Below are positions 1 to 7,843 of a stretch of DNA of 64,000 bases, piece after piece (the stretch's first letter is position 1; each line of letters begins with the position of its first letter). This stretch comes from JACKIC01 sp964543795. GTDB taxonomy: Bacteria; Planctomycetota; UBA1135; UBA2386. The stretch lies in assembly GCA_964543795.1 (NCBI GenBank), contig CAZIZN010000018.1:1-64000 (forward strand). The letters are read 5' to 3'. The translations under genes were made by a program, and so were the position numbers. A model generated the notes under the pieces. The model searched no databases, was not told the DNA's origin, and worked only from the letters and a program-made list of their open reading frames with translations.

Positions 1-108
1 GCCACACCCTCCGAATCCCCTGCCCCCGAACCCCCTCCGGGCGCCCTTTCACCCCATCACCACAGACCGCTCCCCCGCCGCGACTCCCGCCGCAGCCCCT
101 TCGCCCGC

Positions 109-435
109 TCACGCACCCCACTCCGCATCCCCACCCGGCGGTGCCCGCGCCGGCGCCAGCTCCGGCGCTTCGGCCGCCAGCCCCATTGTCCGCAGCACCC
201 TCTCGACCGACTCCGGCGCCGTAACCCCGCGAGCAGGCGCCGCCGGCCGCCGCAATGCTGGCACACCGAGGCATCGACCTCGAACACCCGCCGCCGCAGC
301 TCCGCCCACGGGTAGCGCCGCCCACGAACCTGCGGCGCATGCGGAACGGTTCGCCGACGACCACGACGCTGCGCCAGGATCGCCGTCGAACTCCCTTCTC
401 CTCCTTCTTCCTCGGCGGCAGGCGGAGCGCTCCGT
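109..435 (-). mobile_element. IS91-family transposase, C-terminal remnant (frameshifted)
   Basis: The minus strand encodes the usual tail of IS91-family transposases: a YPWAELRRRVFEVD segment, then a C-X2-C zinc-ribbon half (VCQHCGGRRRLLAG), then ESVERVLRTMGL and an APELAPARAPP ending before a stop at 109-111. The zinc half and the ESVERVL tail lie in different reading frames, so there is a frameshift near 232-240. Nothing of the catalytic region is present here. It is a dead fragment, possibly from the same element type as the pieces at 3.1-3.6 and 4.8-5.7 kb. The upstream limit near 435 is approximate. Confidence 0.75.
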
Positions 436-802
436 TCGGCTTCGCCCCCCGGACTGGTTCTGAAACCTGGTTCGCCCGACCAGCGACAGGAGCTGTCGAG
501 TTCCGAGGGCTTGCGAAGTCGGTCATGTCGACGGGGATAACCCTGCCGAGAATTCGCCATGAGGTCGGGCTCACACCCTGTCCTGGAACTGGGTGCGGGC
601 GCGCGGGACCGCCAACCGGCCCTGCCGCACCGACGGCAAGACCCGATCGCCGGGTTCGCCCCCAGGACTGGAACCGCACCCCACGACCGCGGCAATCGCC
701 GGCGCGCACCCGCCGGTAGACCGCCGTTCGCTCACTCGCCCGCTTGCCGATGCCGAACCATGCCGCCGCCGCGCTCGCGGCGGCCAAACCCCAACCTGAC
801 CC
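436..802. other. Gene-free stretch inside the mobile region
   Basis: About 370 bases with no recognisable protein, RNA or repeat family. Translation in all frames gives only arginine/proline-rich noise. A short imperfect repeat is present: a segment at 441-460 (TTCGCCCCCCGGACTGGTTC) is echoed at about 654-674 (GTTCGCCCCCAGGACTGGAAC). This could be debris of an element end, but I cannot assign it. Confidence 0.4.
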
Positions 803-1338
803 GTGCCCACCATCGATCTCCACACGTCGATCGAAGCGCCGCTCGAGCGCGTCTTCGATCGCTGCCGCAGCGTCGATGCGCACGTCGCCTCGGCTGGCGC
901 CACCGGCGAACGGCCGGTCGACGGCGTCACCTCCGGGCTGCTCGGCCTCGGGGACCGCGTCACCTGGTCGGCGCGGCACCTGGGATGGCGCTGGCGGCCG
1001 ACCAGCGAGATCACGCACTGCGATCGACCTGCCTACTTCCGCGATTCGATGGTCGCGGGCGTGTTCTTGCGTTTCGACCACGACCACGAGTTCGTCGCAC
1101 GGGGTGCGACGACCTTGGTGCGAGAGACGTCTTCGACTTCACCAGTCCGTGAGGGGCCTTGGGGCGGATCGCCGACGCGTTGGTCGTCACCCGGCACATG
1201 CGCCGCTTCCTCCTCCAGCGCATGCAGCAGGTCCAACGGATTGCCGAGTCGGCGGAATGGCGGCACTTCCTTGGCGACGGGATCTCTGGCTCGCTGCCGG
1301 CCGGGCGGTTCGCCGGTCGCCCGGATCCGCTATCCTGA
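803..1338 (+). pseudogene. SRPBCC-family (START-like) protein, broken gene
   Basis: The first frame gives MPTIDLHTSIEAPLERVFD, GLLGLGDRVTWSARHLGW and FDHDHEF, which are the typical ligand-pocket strands of the small SRPBCC proteins described as polyketide-cyclase or cell-division-inhibitor-like. The continuation RDVFDFTSP and then GRIADALVVTRHMRRFLLQRMQQV is in a different frame, so there is a frameshift near 1123. That second frame also carries an in-frame TGA at 1150-1152. Reading through both lesions gives a normal-length protein of about 175 residues ending at 1338, so the gene decayed in place by point changes and was not truncated. A sequencing error could explain one lesion but hardly both. 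Confidence 0.75.
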
Positions 1339-1427
1339 TCGCAAGGTCGCCGACGTTGTGACGTTCGCCCGGTGCGAATTCGCGGCCGCGACCGCCAGGC
1401 CTGCCCGCCAGGCCTAGGACCACGACG

Positions 1428-1940
1428 ATGCCTCCACGCAAGCCTGCAGCCAGTTCTCGGGCGTCCGCAAAGCCTTCGCCCAGCCGACGCCAGGTGGCAC
1501 GGCGCATGGCGAGCCCGTTGCCCGAGAGCATGGTCACCGGCAAGGCTGGTCCCGCCAAGGCGGCGGAAGGAGACCAACCGGTATTCGACTACCTCGCTGG
1601 CCTGCCGGAACCGCAGCGAAGCGTCGCCGAGCGCATCGATGCCCTGGCGGCTCGCACGCTGCCCAACCTGCGGCGAGCTGTGAAGTGGGGGATGGCCTAC
1701 TATGGGGTCGGCGATGGCTGGTGCTTCTGTTGCGGCGGATTCGCCAAGCACGTCAAACTGATGTTCGTGGGAGGCGACCGACTCGACCCGGTACCGCCGG
1801 TGACTCCGGTGGCCATGGGCAGGTCGACCCGAGGCGTCGAGATCGAGTCGATCGCCGACCTCGATGCCGCGCAGATCGCGGCGTGGATGCGTCAAGCCAC
1901 GGCAGTGCCGGGAGTCGGCGGCAAACGTCGGCAGAGCTGA
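1428..1940 (+). CDS. DUF1801-domain protein
   Basis: 170 residues. After a basic, low-complexity N-terminus of about 45 residues comes the DUF1801 fold: VFDYLAGLPEPQRSVAERIDALAARTLPNL, then the family hallmark VKWGMAYYG (about residues 84-92), then HVKLMFVGGDRLDPVPP. Members are small cytosolic proteins of unknown biochemical role, so no activity is claimed. The frame is intact although it sits 90 bp after a pseudogene and inside the decayed mobile region. The real start could lie further downstream, because the first 40 residues are not family-like. Confidence 0.7.
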   Translation: MPPRKPAASSRASAKPSPSRRQVARRMASPLPESMVTGKAGPAKAAEGDQPVFDYLAGLPEPQRSVAERIDALAARTLPNLRRAVKWGMAYYGVGDGWCFCCGGFAKHVKLMFVGGDRLDPVPPVTPVAMGRSTRGVEIESIADLDAAQIAAWMRQATAVPGVGGKRRQS

Positions 1941-2235
1941 GTCCGACAGCAGCGGAACGTGGCCTCGGACCAGCGGCACCAACCTGCTGGTGCTCGGCCG
2001 TCCGGCTCGTGGCAAGTCCGCGATGCCTCGTCGCCTCCGGCCCCCGTGCGCGACCGTTCGACAGCCCGGTGCACCTGCCGCCGCGCTTGCCAGGTGCGCC
2101 TCACCGGCGCATCCTACGGCGCCGAGGACGTCCGCCCTCGCCTGCTCCTGCAGCGCGCCTGGCCGCAGAACTCTCTGGTGGGGCCCTCGCCGACCGCGCC
2201 GTCGGCGAGCCGCAGCTCCGGCATCAGTCCTCGCC

Positions 2236-3099
2236 ATGACTACGGTCGCTCCACAGTCCCTCGCCGAACTCTGCGATTTCACGGATCGCCAGCGGGATTG
2301 GCGTGTGGACCTGGTGTCGTGCGAGCTGGGTGGCGGCAAACTGCACAGCGACGCGTTCACCGCCCTGGATCGGCAGCCGCGAGCAACGGCAGTCATGGTC
2401 AGTGGTCTCGATCAGGATGGTTTGGCGGCACTCGTCGAAACCCACGGCGCACGGTTGCGGGCGATCCACTTCTGGAAGTGCCCGCGCCTTGCGGATCTCA
2501 CCTTGCTCGAGCAGTTGCCCGGCCTCGAGTTCGCGGCGTTCTACTGGAACCAACGGGCCACGCGCCTCTGGGACTTCCGCCGCACGCCGCGGCTGCGCGG
2601 GCTCGCGTTCGACGATTTCAGCCGCCTGGACGATCTTGCCGACCTGCACTTGGCGGCCAGTCTCGAAGAGCTGCAGTTCGGCAACGCGGTCTGGTCGAAG
2701 GCCGAGTTCGCGACCCTGGAGCCGTTGACCGCGCTGGGCCGTTTGCGCCGTTTGGCGTTCAATGCCAAGCGCATCGTCGACGGCAGGATCCAACCACTGG
2801 CTCGCCTGACGCAGCTCGAGCGGTTGGACTTCCCGCCGAACCAGTTCACGACCGAGCAGATCGCGTGGCTGCGGGCCCGCCTGCCGGATTCGGTGCAGGG
2901 GCGTTCGCTGGGGGCCTTGTGCCGTGTCGGTGCGGCCTTTGCCGAGGCGGGGTTGGCGATCGGCGACGTGGTGCCGGTCGGCAGACGACAGCGCTGCCTC
3001 GACTCGCAGAAGGACGAGGCGAGGGTCCTTCGGCAAGTTGCGAAGTTCGAGGCGATGGTCCGGGAGTTCCGGGAACATCCCGACCGGGAACCTGCGTAG
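2236..3099 (+). CDS. Leucine-rich-repeat-like protein
   Basis: 287 residues from the ATG at 2236. The body carries irregular leucine-rich repeats (LRAIHFWKCPRLADLTLLEQLPGLEFAAFYWNQRA, LRGLAFDDFSRLDDLADL, LEELQFGN, LRRLAFNAKRI, LERLDFP), then a charged tail. There is no signal peptide or membrane segment, so it is probably a cytosolic interaction protein. The partner is unknown. It ends only about 25 bp before an IS91 remnant, so it may have been carried or spared by that element. The frame is open much further upstream, but the sequence before 2236 is not protein-like. Confidence 0.65.
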   Translation: MTTVAPQSLAELCDFTDRQRDWRVDLVSCELGGGKLHSDAFTALDRQPRATAVMVSGLDQDGLAALVETHGARLRAIHFWKCPRLADLTLLEQLPGLEFAAFYWNQRATRLWDFRRTPRLRGLAFDDFSRLDDLADLHLAASLEELQFGNAVWSKAEFATLEPLTALGRLRRLAFNAKRIVDGRIQPLARLTQLERLDFPPNQFTTEQIAWLRARLPDSVQGRSLGALCRVGAAFAEAGLAIGDVVPVGRRQRCLDSQKDEARVLRQVAKFEAMVREFREHPDREPA

Positions 3100-3114
3100 T
3101 CGGCTGCGTCGGCG

Positions 3115-3590
3115 ACGCTCGTCGTGACCCCTTGCCCCCTCGCGCCGCAGCGCCCTGACCACCCGATCCCGGACACGGCGCACCAGCGATGCCACGTCCC
3201 GGTCCGACAGCTCCTCGTGCTCTCGCCACTGCACGGGCACCGCGACCCGCTTCGTGCCCATACACCCCGTCCAGCCACAGCACGTGGAGCGTCACCGAGC
3301 TTGGGCACGTTCAGCCGCAGCCCCGAGTCGAACCGCTGCACGAACGCCACCGCGCCCGTCCGCGGCCTCGCCACACCGGCGCGTCGCGCACGACCTTCGT
3401 AGAAACACGACACCGCCCGCACCAGCACCCGCCGCACCACCGCACACGCATCCGGGTCTTACGCGCACAGCAGCCGCAGTCGATACGGCAACGACAACAC
3501 GCACTGCCGCACCGGCGCCTGCGGCGGGATCACCCGATCCACCAGCCACGCCGCCGTGTCCGACATCCGCCGCGAACCGCAGCGATGGGC
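3115..3590 (-). mobile_element. IS91-family transposase, middle fragment (copy A)
   Basis: Reading the minus strand from about 3590, the pieces are DTAAWLVDRVIPPQAPVRQ, CVLSLPYRLRLLCA followed by a stop (TAA at 3459-3461), then VRRVLVRAVSCFYEGRARR, GAVAFVQRFDSGLRLN, a disrupted HUH region where HFHVLWLDG has become a frame-broken HVLWLDGVYGHE, and finally LVRRVRDRVVRALRRE. The order matches the catalytic part of IS91-type Y2/HUH transposases. A nonsense codon and a frame break make it inactive. Copy B at 4.77-5.68 kb is a same-orientation, clearly similar repeat. Confidence 0.8.
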
Positions 3591-3683
3591 ATGATCGTGA
3601 TGTGGATCATGGCCCTGACGATCGTCTACATCGTCGGCGCCGACTTCGGCCTGTGGCCCGACGCGTTCGGCTGGTTCTGGTCT

Positions 3684-4313
3684 TCAGCAGTCCAACGGCG
3701 CGGCAACCGGCGTCAGGATGTCGGTGAGTTCGCGCAACACGTCGGCTTCGGCCGGATCCGTGCCGCGCACCGCGGCGACCTTGCGGCACCAACCGAGCAG
3801 CGCGGCGCACTCGTCGCGGTCGAGCAGCTTGCGCAACGCGCGCGCGACGGTCGCCGGGGCGCGCGGCTCGCGGATCCTGCGCCGCCAGTTCTGCAGATCC
3901 GTCGGCAGCACCTTCTCCGGCAGTTCGCGCGTGAGGATCTGTTGCACGACGTCGTGTTCGCCTTCGTCGACCGAACCGTCGACCGCCGCCACACCGAGCA
4001 GCAGTTCGTAGATCCAGCGCGGCGCGCCGGCGCGCACGAAGAAGTGGGCGTCCTGCGTCTGTTCCAGGCGTTGCAGGGTGCGCCAACGCCCCGCGTACTG
4101 CGCGAGGCAGTAGATCAAGACTACGCCGCCCGCGACCGCACCGAGCGTGTCGAACCAGGTGTAATCGCCGAAGGCGAATGGCGAGTGCCCGGTCCGGGCC
4201 AAGTACTTCCCGCTGGGATAGCCGGAGGCAGCGAAGAGCATGAACATCGCGCCGAGCAGGGCGCCACCGGCGGTCACCCGGGTGGCGTTCCTGGCGATTG
4301 GGTGGAACGTCAT
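3684..4313 (-). CDS. TerB-like domain membrane protein
   Basis: 209 residues from the ATG at 4313. Two hydrophobic segments (VTAGGALLGAMFMLFAAS and LGAVAGGVVLIYCLAQ) are followed by a helical domain, IYELLLGVAAVDGSVDEGEHDVVQQILTREL. This resembles TerB/DjlA-type metal-binding helical bundles, where acidic residues in the VDGSVDEGE loop are typical. The substrate is unknown. The start is favoured because it overlaps the stop of an upstream LysR remnant by ATGA, which suggests former translational coupling. The gene lies between two IS91 fragments and looks like a passenger. The TerB assignment rests on pattern only. Confidence 0.6.
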   Translation of the reverse strand: MTFHPIARNATRVTAGGALLGAMFMLFAASGYPSGKYLARTGHSPFAFGDYTWFDTLGAVAGGVVLIYCLAQYAGRWRTLQRLEQTQDAHFFVRAGAPRWIYELLLGVAAVDGSVDEGEHDVVQQILTRELPEKVLPTDLQNWRRRIREPRAPATVARALRKLLDRDECAALLGWCRKVAAVRGTDPAEADVLRELTDILTPVAAPLDC

Positions 4314-4441
4314 GTTTGGGCACACACCCCTTCGCTGCCCGCGGCGACCGCGGCGTGCACACACCCGCGCAGCCAGCGGTGCGCGGCGTCGGCGTCCGGC
4401 CGCGGGTGCCAGAGCAGCGACACCTTCAGGGGGGATAGCAT
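4310..4441 (-). pseudogene. LysR-family regulator, C-terminal remnant
   Basis: A 43-codon frame contains LLWHPRPDADAAHRWLRGCV, the very characteristic C-terminal end of LysR-type transcription regulators (HxRxDADPAHRWLR). Everything upstream of about 4441 is missing, so the DNA-binding and effector domains are gone. Beyond it runs the 5' region of an IS110-type transposase gene, the likely cause of truncation. Its TGA overlaps the ATG of the TerB-like gene. The frame is too short for normal gene calling. Confidence 0.65.
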
Positions 4442-4526
4442 GGGATGAGAAGGCCGACCTCCTGGCGAAGTACCTTGCGGTCCCCATTGATTTCAACGAG
4501 CTCGATTCGGCTCAAGGAGGCCAGCC

Positions 4527-4784
4527 ATGACGGATTCTACCAGCACGCCGATGGTCGCGGTTCCGACCTCGACGGTTTTCGGCATCAGCACGGCACCAAC
4601 GATGGGGCTGCCCGGTCTGACGATCGGCATCGACCTCGGTGATCGGCACAGCGACCTGTGCGCGATCGACCGAGCAGGGGAGGACCTCGAGGAGTCGCGG
4701 CTTCCGACGACGCCGCACGCGTTGCGCCAGCGTTTCGCAACCATGCCGTTGGCCAGGATCGCGATCGCCGGACGACCCGCGTAG
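4527..4784 (+). mobile_element. IS110-family transposase, N-terminal fragment
   Basis: 85 residues, with AAGGAGG at 4513-4519 ahead of the ATG. The sequence TIGIDLGDRHSDLCAIDRAGEDLEESRLPTTPHALRQRF matches the start of the DEDD-type IS110 transposases, including the first catalytic Asp in GIDLGD. Family members run to roughly 350-400 residues, so about three quarters is missing. The match stops after PLARIA. From about 4765 onward the DNA is instead the antisense of an IS91 transposase, and the frame ends at a chance TAG. It is not functional. Confidence 0.75.
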
Positions 4785-5682
4785 CGCGCCAGGTGCTCGA
4801 GACGACGGCGATCTCCGGCCGGCACCCGCACCCCGGCATGCAGCGAGAAGCCGCCGCAGTCCGCGCACAGCGGTCCCTTCACGAACGGCTCGTTCCTCGT
4901 GCCGCGATCGACCCGCGCGTCGGCCGCTCCCGCGTGTTCGCCGAGCGCCGCGCGGCCCACCACCGCGCCCGAGGACACGACCAGCATCAGGCGCTCCTCG
5001 TCACGACAGTCCGCCTCGGCTTCGGCCGCGTCATCGCCGTCCCACCATTTCCCTTCGCGCCGCAGCGCCTTCACCACCCGATCCCGGACACGGCGCACCA
5101 GCGACGCCACATCCTTGTCCGCCAGCTCCTCGTGCTCCCGCCACTGCACGGCACCGCGCCCCACTTCGTGCCCATACGCTCCGTCCAGCCACAGCACGTG
5201 GAAGTGCACGTTCAGCCGCATCCCCGAGTCGAACCGCTGCACGAACGCCACCGCTCCCGTCCGCGGCCGCGACACACCACATCGCCGCGCCCGACCCTCG
5301 TAGAACCTCGACACCGTCCGCACCAACACCCGCCGCACCAGCGCTGCCGCACAGGCGCCTGCGGCGGGATCACCCGATCCACCAGCCACGCCGCCGTACC
5401 CGACATCCGCCGCGAACCGCACGACGGACAAAAGCCCCGTCCCTTGCAGGAGAACGCCACGACGTCGTCCTTGCCACAGGCCTCGCACCACACGCGCGCA
5501 AAGCCGTGCGCGAGGATCCCGCAACACAGGAAGGCGTCCACCTCGCGCACGCAGAACCGAGGCAGCGGCCGGTCTTCAGCCTCCAGCCGCGCCCGCACCG
5601 TTGCCCACACCGACGAGACGACGCGGTGCAGCGCCGACTCTTCGGGACGCCGCCGTTGCCAGATCGCACTCTTCGCCCCCAC
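4765..5682 (-). mobile_element. IS91-family transposase, N-terminal and catalytic fragment (copy B)
   Basis: Starting at the ATG at 5682, the N-terminal zinc domain is clear (FARVWCEACGKDDVVAFSCKGRGFCPSCGSRRM, C-X2-C...C-X2-C), then AAWLVDRVIPPQAPVRQ. About 70 bp that copy A retains (CVLSLPYRLRLLCA region) are deleted near 5355 and the frame shifts. The second frame continues with VRRVLVRTVSRFYEG, the intact HUH motif in LNVHFHVLWLDGAYGHE, LVRRVRDRVVKALRRE and CADCGGFSLHAGVRVPAGDRRRLEHLARYAGRP. The match ends at the IS110 junction near 4765, so the C-terminal third is absent. Inactive. Confidence 0.8.
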
Positions 5683-5762
5683 ATCGCACCTGGTGCCCCG
5701 AACTCCCCAGCGGTGACACCATTCCGCCCTTCCCCCACCGATCGGCTACCATCTTCGCCCCG

Positions 5763-7742
5763 ATGCCCAGCCGCCCGGCGACCCCCTGCAGCACCCCCGA
5801 CGCGTCCGCGTTCCTGCCCACCACCGCCGCCGAGATGCACGCGCGCGGCTGGGACGCGGTCGACGTCGTGTTCGTGAGCGGCGACGCCTACCTCGACCAC
5901 CCGTCGTTCGCCGCGGCGCTGCTCGGCCGCGTGCTCGAGGCCGAAGGCTTCCGCGTCGCGATCCTGCCGCAGCCGGCGTGGAACACCGCCGACGCGTTCC
6001 GCCAGTTCGGCCGACCGCGCCTCTGCTTCGCGGTCAGCGCCGGAAACATGGACTCGATGATCAACCACTACACGGCGAACAAGAAGCGGCGCAACGACGA
6101 CGCCTATTCGCCCGGTGGCAGGATCGAACTGCGGCCCGACCGCGCGACCAACGTCTACGCGCAGCGCTGCCGCGAAGCGTTCAAGGACGTGCCGGTGATC
6201 GCGGGCGGCGTCGAGGCGTCGCTGCGGCGCGTCGCGCACTTCGACTACTGGTCGGAGACCGTGCGGCCCTCGATCCTCGTCACGAGCAAGGCCGACCTGG
6301 TCGGATTCGGCATGGGCGAGCGCGTGCTCGTCGAGATCTGCCGGCGCCTCGCCGCCGGCCGCCCGATCACCGACTGCCGCGACCTGCGCGGCGTCGCCTA
6401 CCTGCTCGGCAGCAAGGAAGCGCTGCCGGAGCACGAATGGCACGACGCCGCCTGCGACAACCGCACCGTCGAGCTGCCGAGCTTCGAGGCGATCACCGCC
6501 GACAAGGTCGCGTTCGCCAACGCGACGCGACTGCTGCACCACGAGACCAATCCGCAGAACGGCCGGCGCCTCACGCAGCGCCACGGCGACCGCCTGCTGG
6601 TCGTCAACCCGCCAGCGCTCGCGCTCGACGAACAGGGCATGGACCGCATCTACGACCTGCCCTACATGCGCAAGCCGCACCCGCGCTACACCGAGCCGAT
6701 CCCCGCGCACACGATGATCAAGGACTCGGTGACGACGATGCGCGGCTGCTTCGGCGGCTGCACGTTCTGCTCGATCACGATGCATCAGGGCCGCGCGATC
6801 CAGAGCCGCAGCCAGGACTCGATCCTGCAGGAAGTGCGGCAGATGGCTGCGGACCCCGAGTTCAAAGGGCACATCAGCGACGTCGGCGGGCCGACCGCGA
6901 ACATGTACCAGATGCGCTGCACGCGGCCCGAGATCGAAGCGAAGTGCCGCCGGCTGTCGTGCGTGCACCCGACGGTCTGCAAGCTGCTCGGCGTCGACCA
7001 CGGCCCGACGAAGGACCTGCTGAAGAAGGTGCGCGAGACCCCCGGCGTCAAGACCGTGCGCGTCGCGTCGGGCATCCGCATGGACCTCGCGCGCTTCGAC
7101 GACGAGTATCTCGAGGAGATGGCGCGCCACCACGTCGGCGGGCAGCTGAAGGTCGCCCCCGAGCACACCAGCGAGAAGGTGCTGAACCTCATGAAGAAGC
7201 CGGCGACGTCGACCTTCGACGAGTTCGCCGACAAGTTCGCAGCGGCGAGCGAACGCGCCGGCAAGGAGCAGTACCTGATCCCCTACTTCATCGCCTCGCA
7301 CCCGGGCTCGGGCGTGCACGAGATGATCGAACTGGCGGTGTTCCTGAAGGCGCGCGGTTACCGGCCGCGCCAGGTGCAGGACTTCATCCCCGCCCCGATG
7401 GACATCGCGACGTGCATGTACTGGACCGGCCTCGACCCGATGACGATGCAGCCCGTCGAGACGGTGAAGAAGCTCAAGGACCGCGAGGTGCAGCGCGCGC
7501 TGATGCAGTTCTTCAAGCCGGAGAACTGGTTCGTCGTGCACAAGGCGCTGCTCGAGGCGGGCCGGAAGGACCTGATCGGCGACGGCCCGCAGTGCCTGAT
7601 CCCGTCGAACCCGCCGAAGGCCGCGCTCGCGGCGCGGCGCGGCGCGGCGAACGGCCGCAGCCCGGGCGATCCGACCTACGTGCACGCGAAGGACGCCGGC
7701 GTGCGGTCGCGGGGCGGCGCGCCGCGGCGGCGGGATCGCTGA
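5763..7742 (+). CDS. ygiQ: YgiQ-type radical SAM protein (UPF0313)
   Basis: 659 residues from the ATG at 5763. The radical SAM signature CFGGCTFCS places the three iron-sulfur ligands at about C329, C333 and C336. Family blocks are present throughout: DVVFVSGDAYLDHPSF near the N-terminus, SAGNMDSMINHYTANKKRR, PVIAGGVEASLRRVAHFDYW, and VGGQLKVAPEHTSEKVL with QYLIPYFIASHPG after the signature. Length and domain order match the YgiQ family, a cytosolic [4Fe-4S]/SAM enzyme group with no settled substrate. The Arg/Pro-rich tail after about residue 610 is typical low-complexity padding. It marks the return to intact chromosome after the mobile region. Confidence 0.93.
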   Translation: MPSRPATPCSTPDASAFLPTTAAEMHARGWDAVDVVFVSGDAYLDHPSFAAALLGRVLEAEGFRVAILPQPAWNTADAFRQFGRPRLCFAVSAGNMDSMINHYTANKKRRNDDAYSPGGRIELRPDRATNVYAQRCREAFKDVPVIAGGVEASLRRVAHFDYWSETVRPSILVTSKADLVGFGMGERVLVEICRRLAAGRPITDCRDLRGVAYLLGSKEALPEHEWHDAACDNRTVELPSFEAITADKVAFANATRLLHHETNPQNGRRLTQRHGDRLLVVNPPALALDEQGMDRIYDLPYMRKPHPRYTEPIPAHTMIKDSVTTMRGCFGGCTFCSITMHQGRAIQSRSQDSILQEVRQMAADPEFKGHISDVGGPTANMYQMRCTRPEIEAKCRRLSCVHPTVCKLLGVDHGPTKDLLKKVRETPGVKTVRVASGIRMDLARFDDEYLEEMARHHVGGQLKVAPEHTSEKVLNLMKKPATSTFDEFADKFAAASERAGKEQYLIPYFIASHPGSGVHEMIELAVFLKARGYRPRQVQDFIPAPMDIATCMYWTGLDPMTMQPVETVKKLKDREVQRALMQFFKPENWFVVHKALLEAGRKDLIGDGPQCLIPSNPPKAALAARRGAANGRSPGDPTYVHAKDAGVRSRGGAPRRRDR

Positions 7743-7843
7743 CCGGCGGCGGCGCGGCCGGAACCGCACGAGCGGTCCGGTTCGCTGCGGCGTTCTGCCC
7801 CGGCACCCGCACACCGGGCGCCGCGGCCGTAGTGTGCCTCACC

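Noticed and set aside
461..480. Possible further copy of the dispersed repeat (ACCTGGTTCGCCCG)
   Set aside because: Only about ten bases of the core match and the GTTCCACC part is missing, so it may be chance.
1941..2235. Possible gene remnant between the DUF1801 and LRR-like genes
   Set aside because: All six frames were read and gave no recognisable protein fragment or RNA-like structure. The stretch is left unassigned.
5370..7814. An 814-codon minus-strand frame
   Set aside because: It is antisense to the YgiQ-type gene, which has its iron-sulfur motif and full-length similarity.
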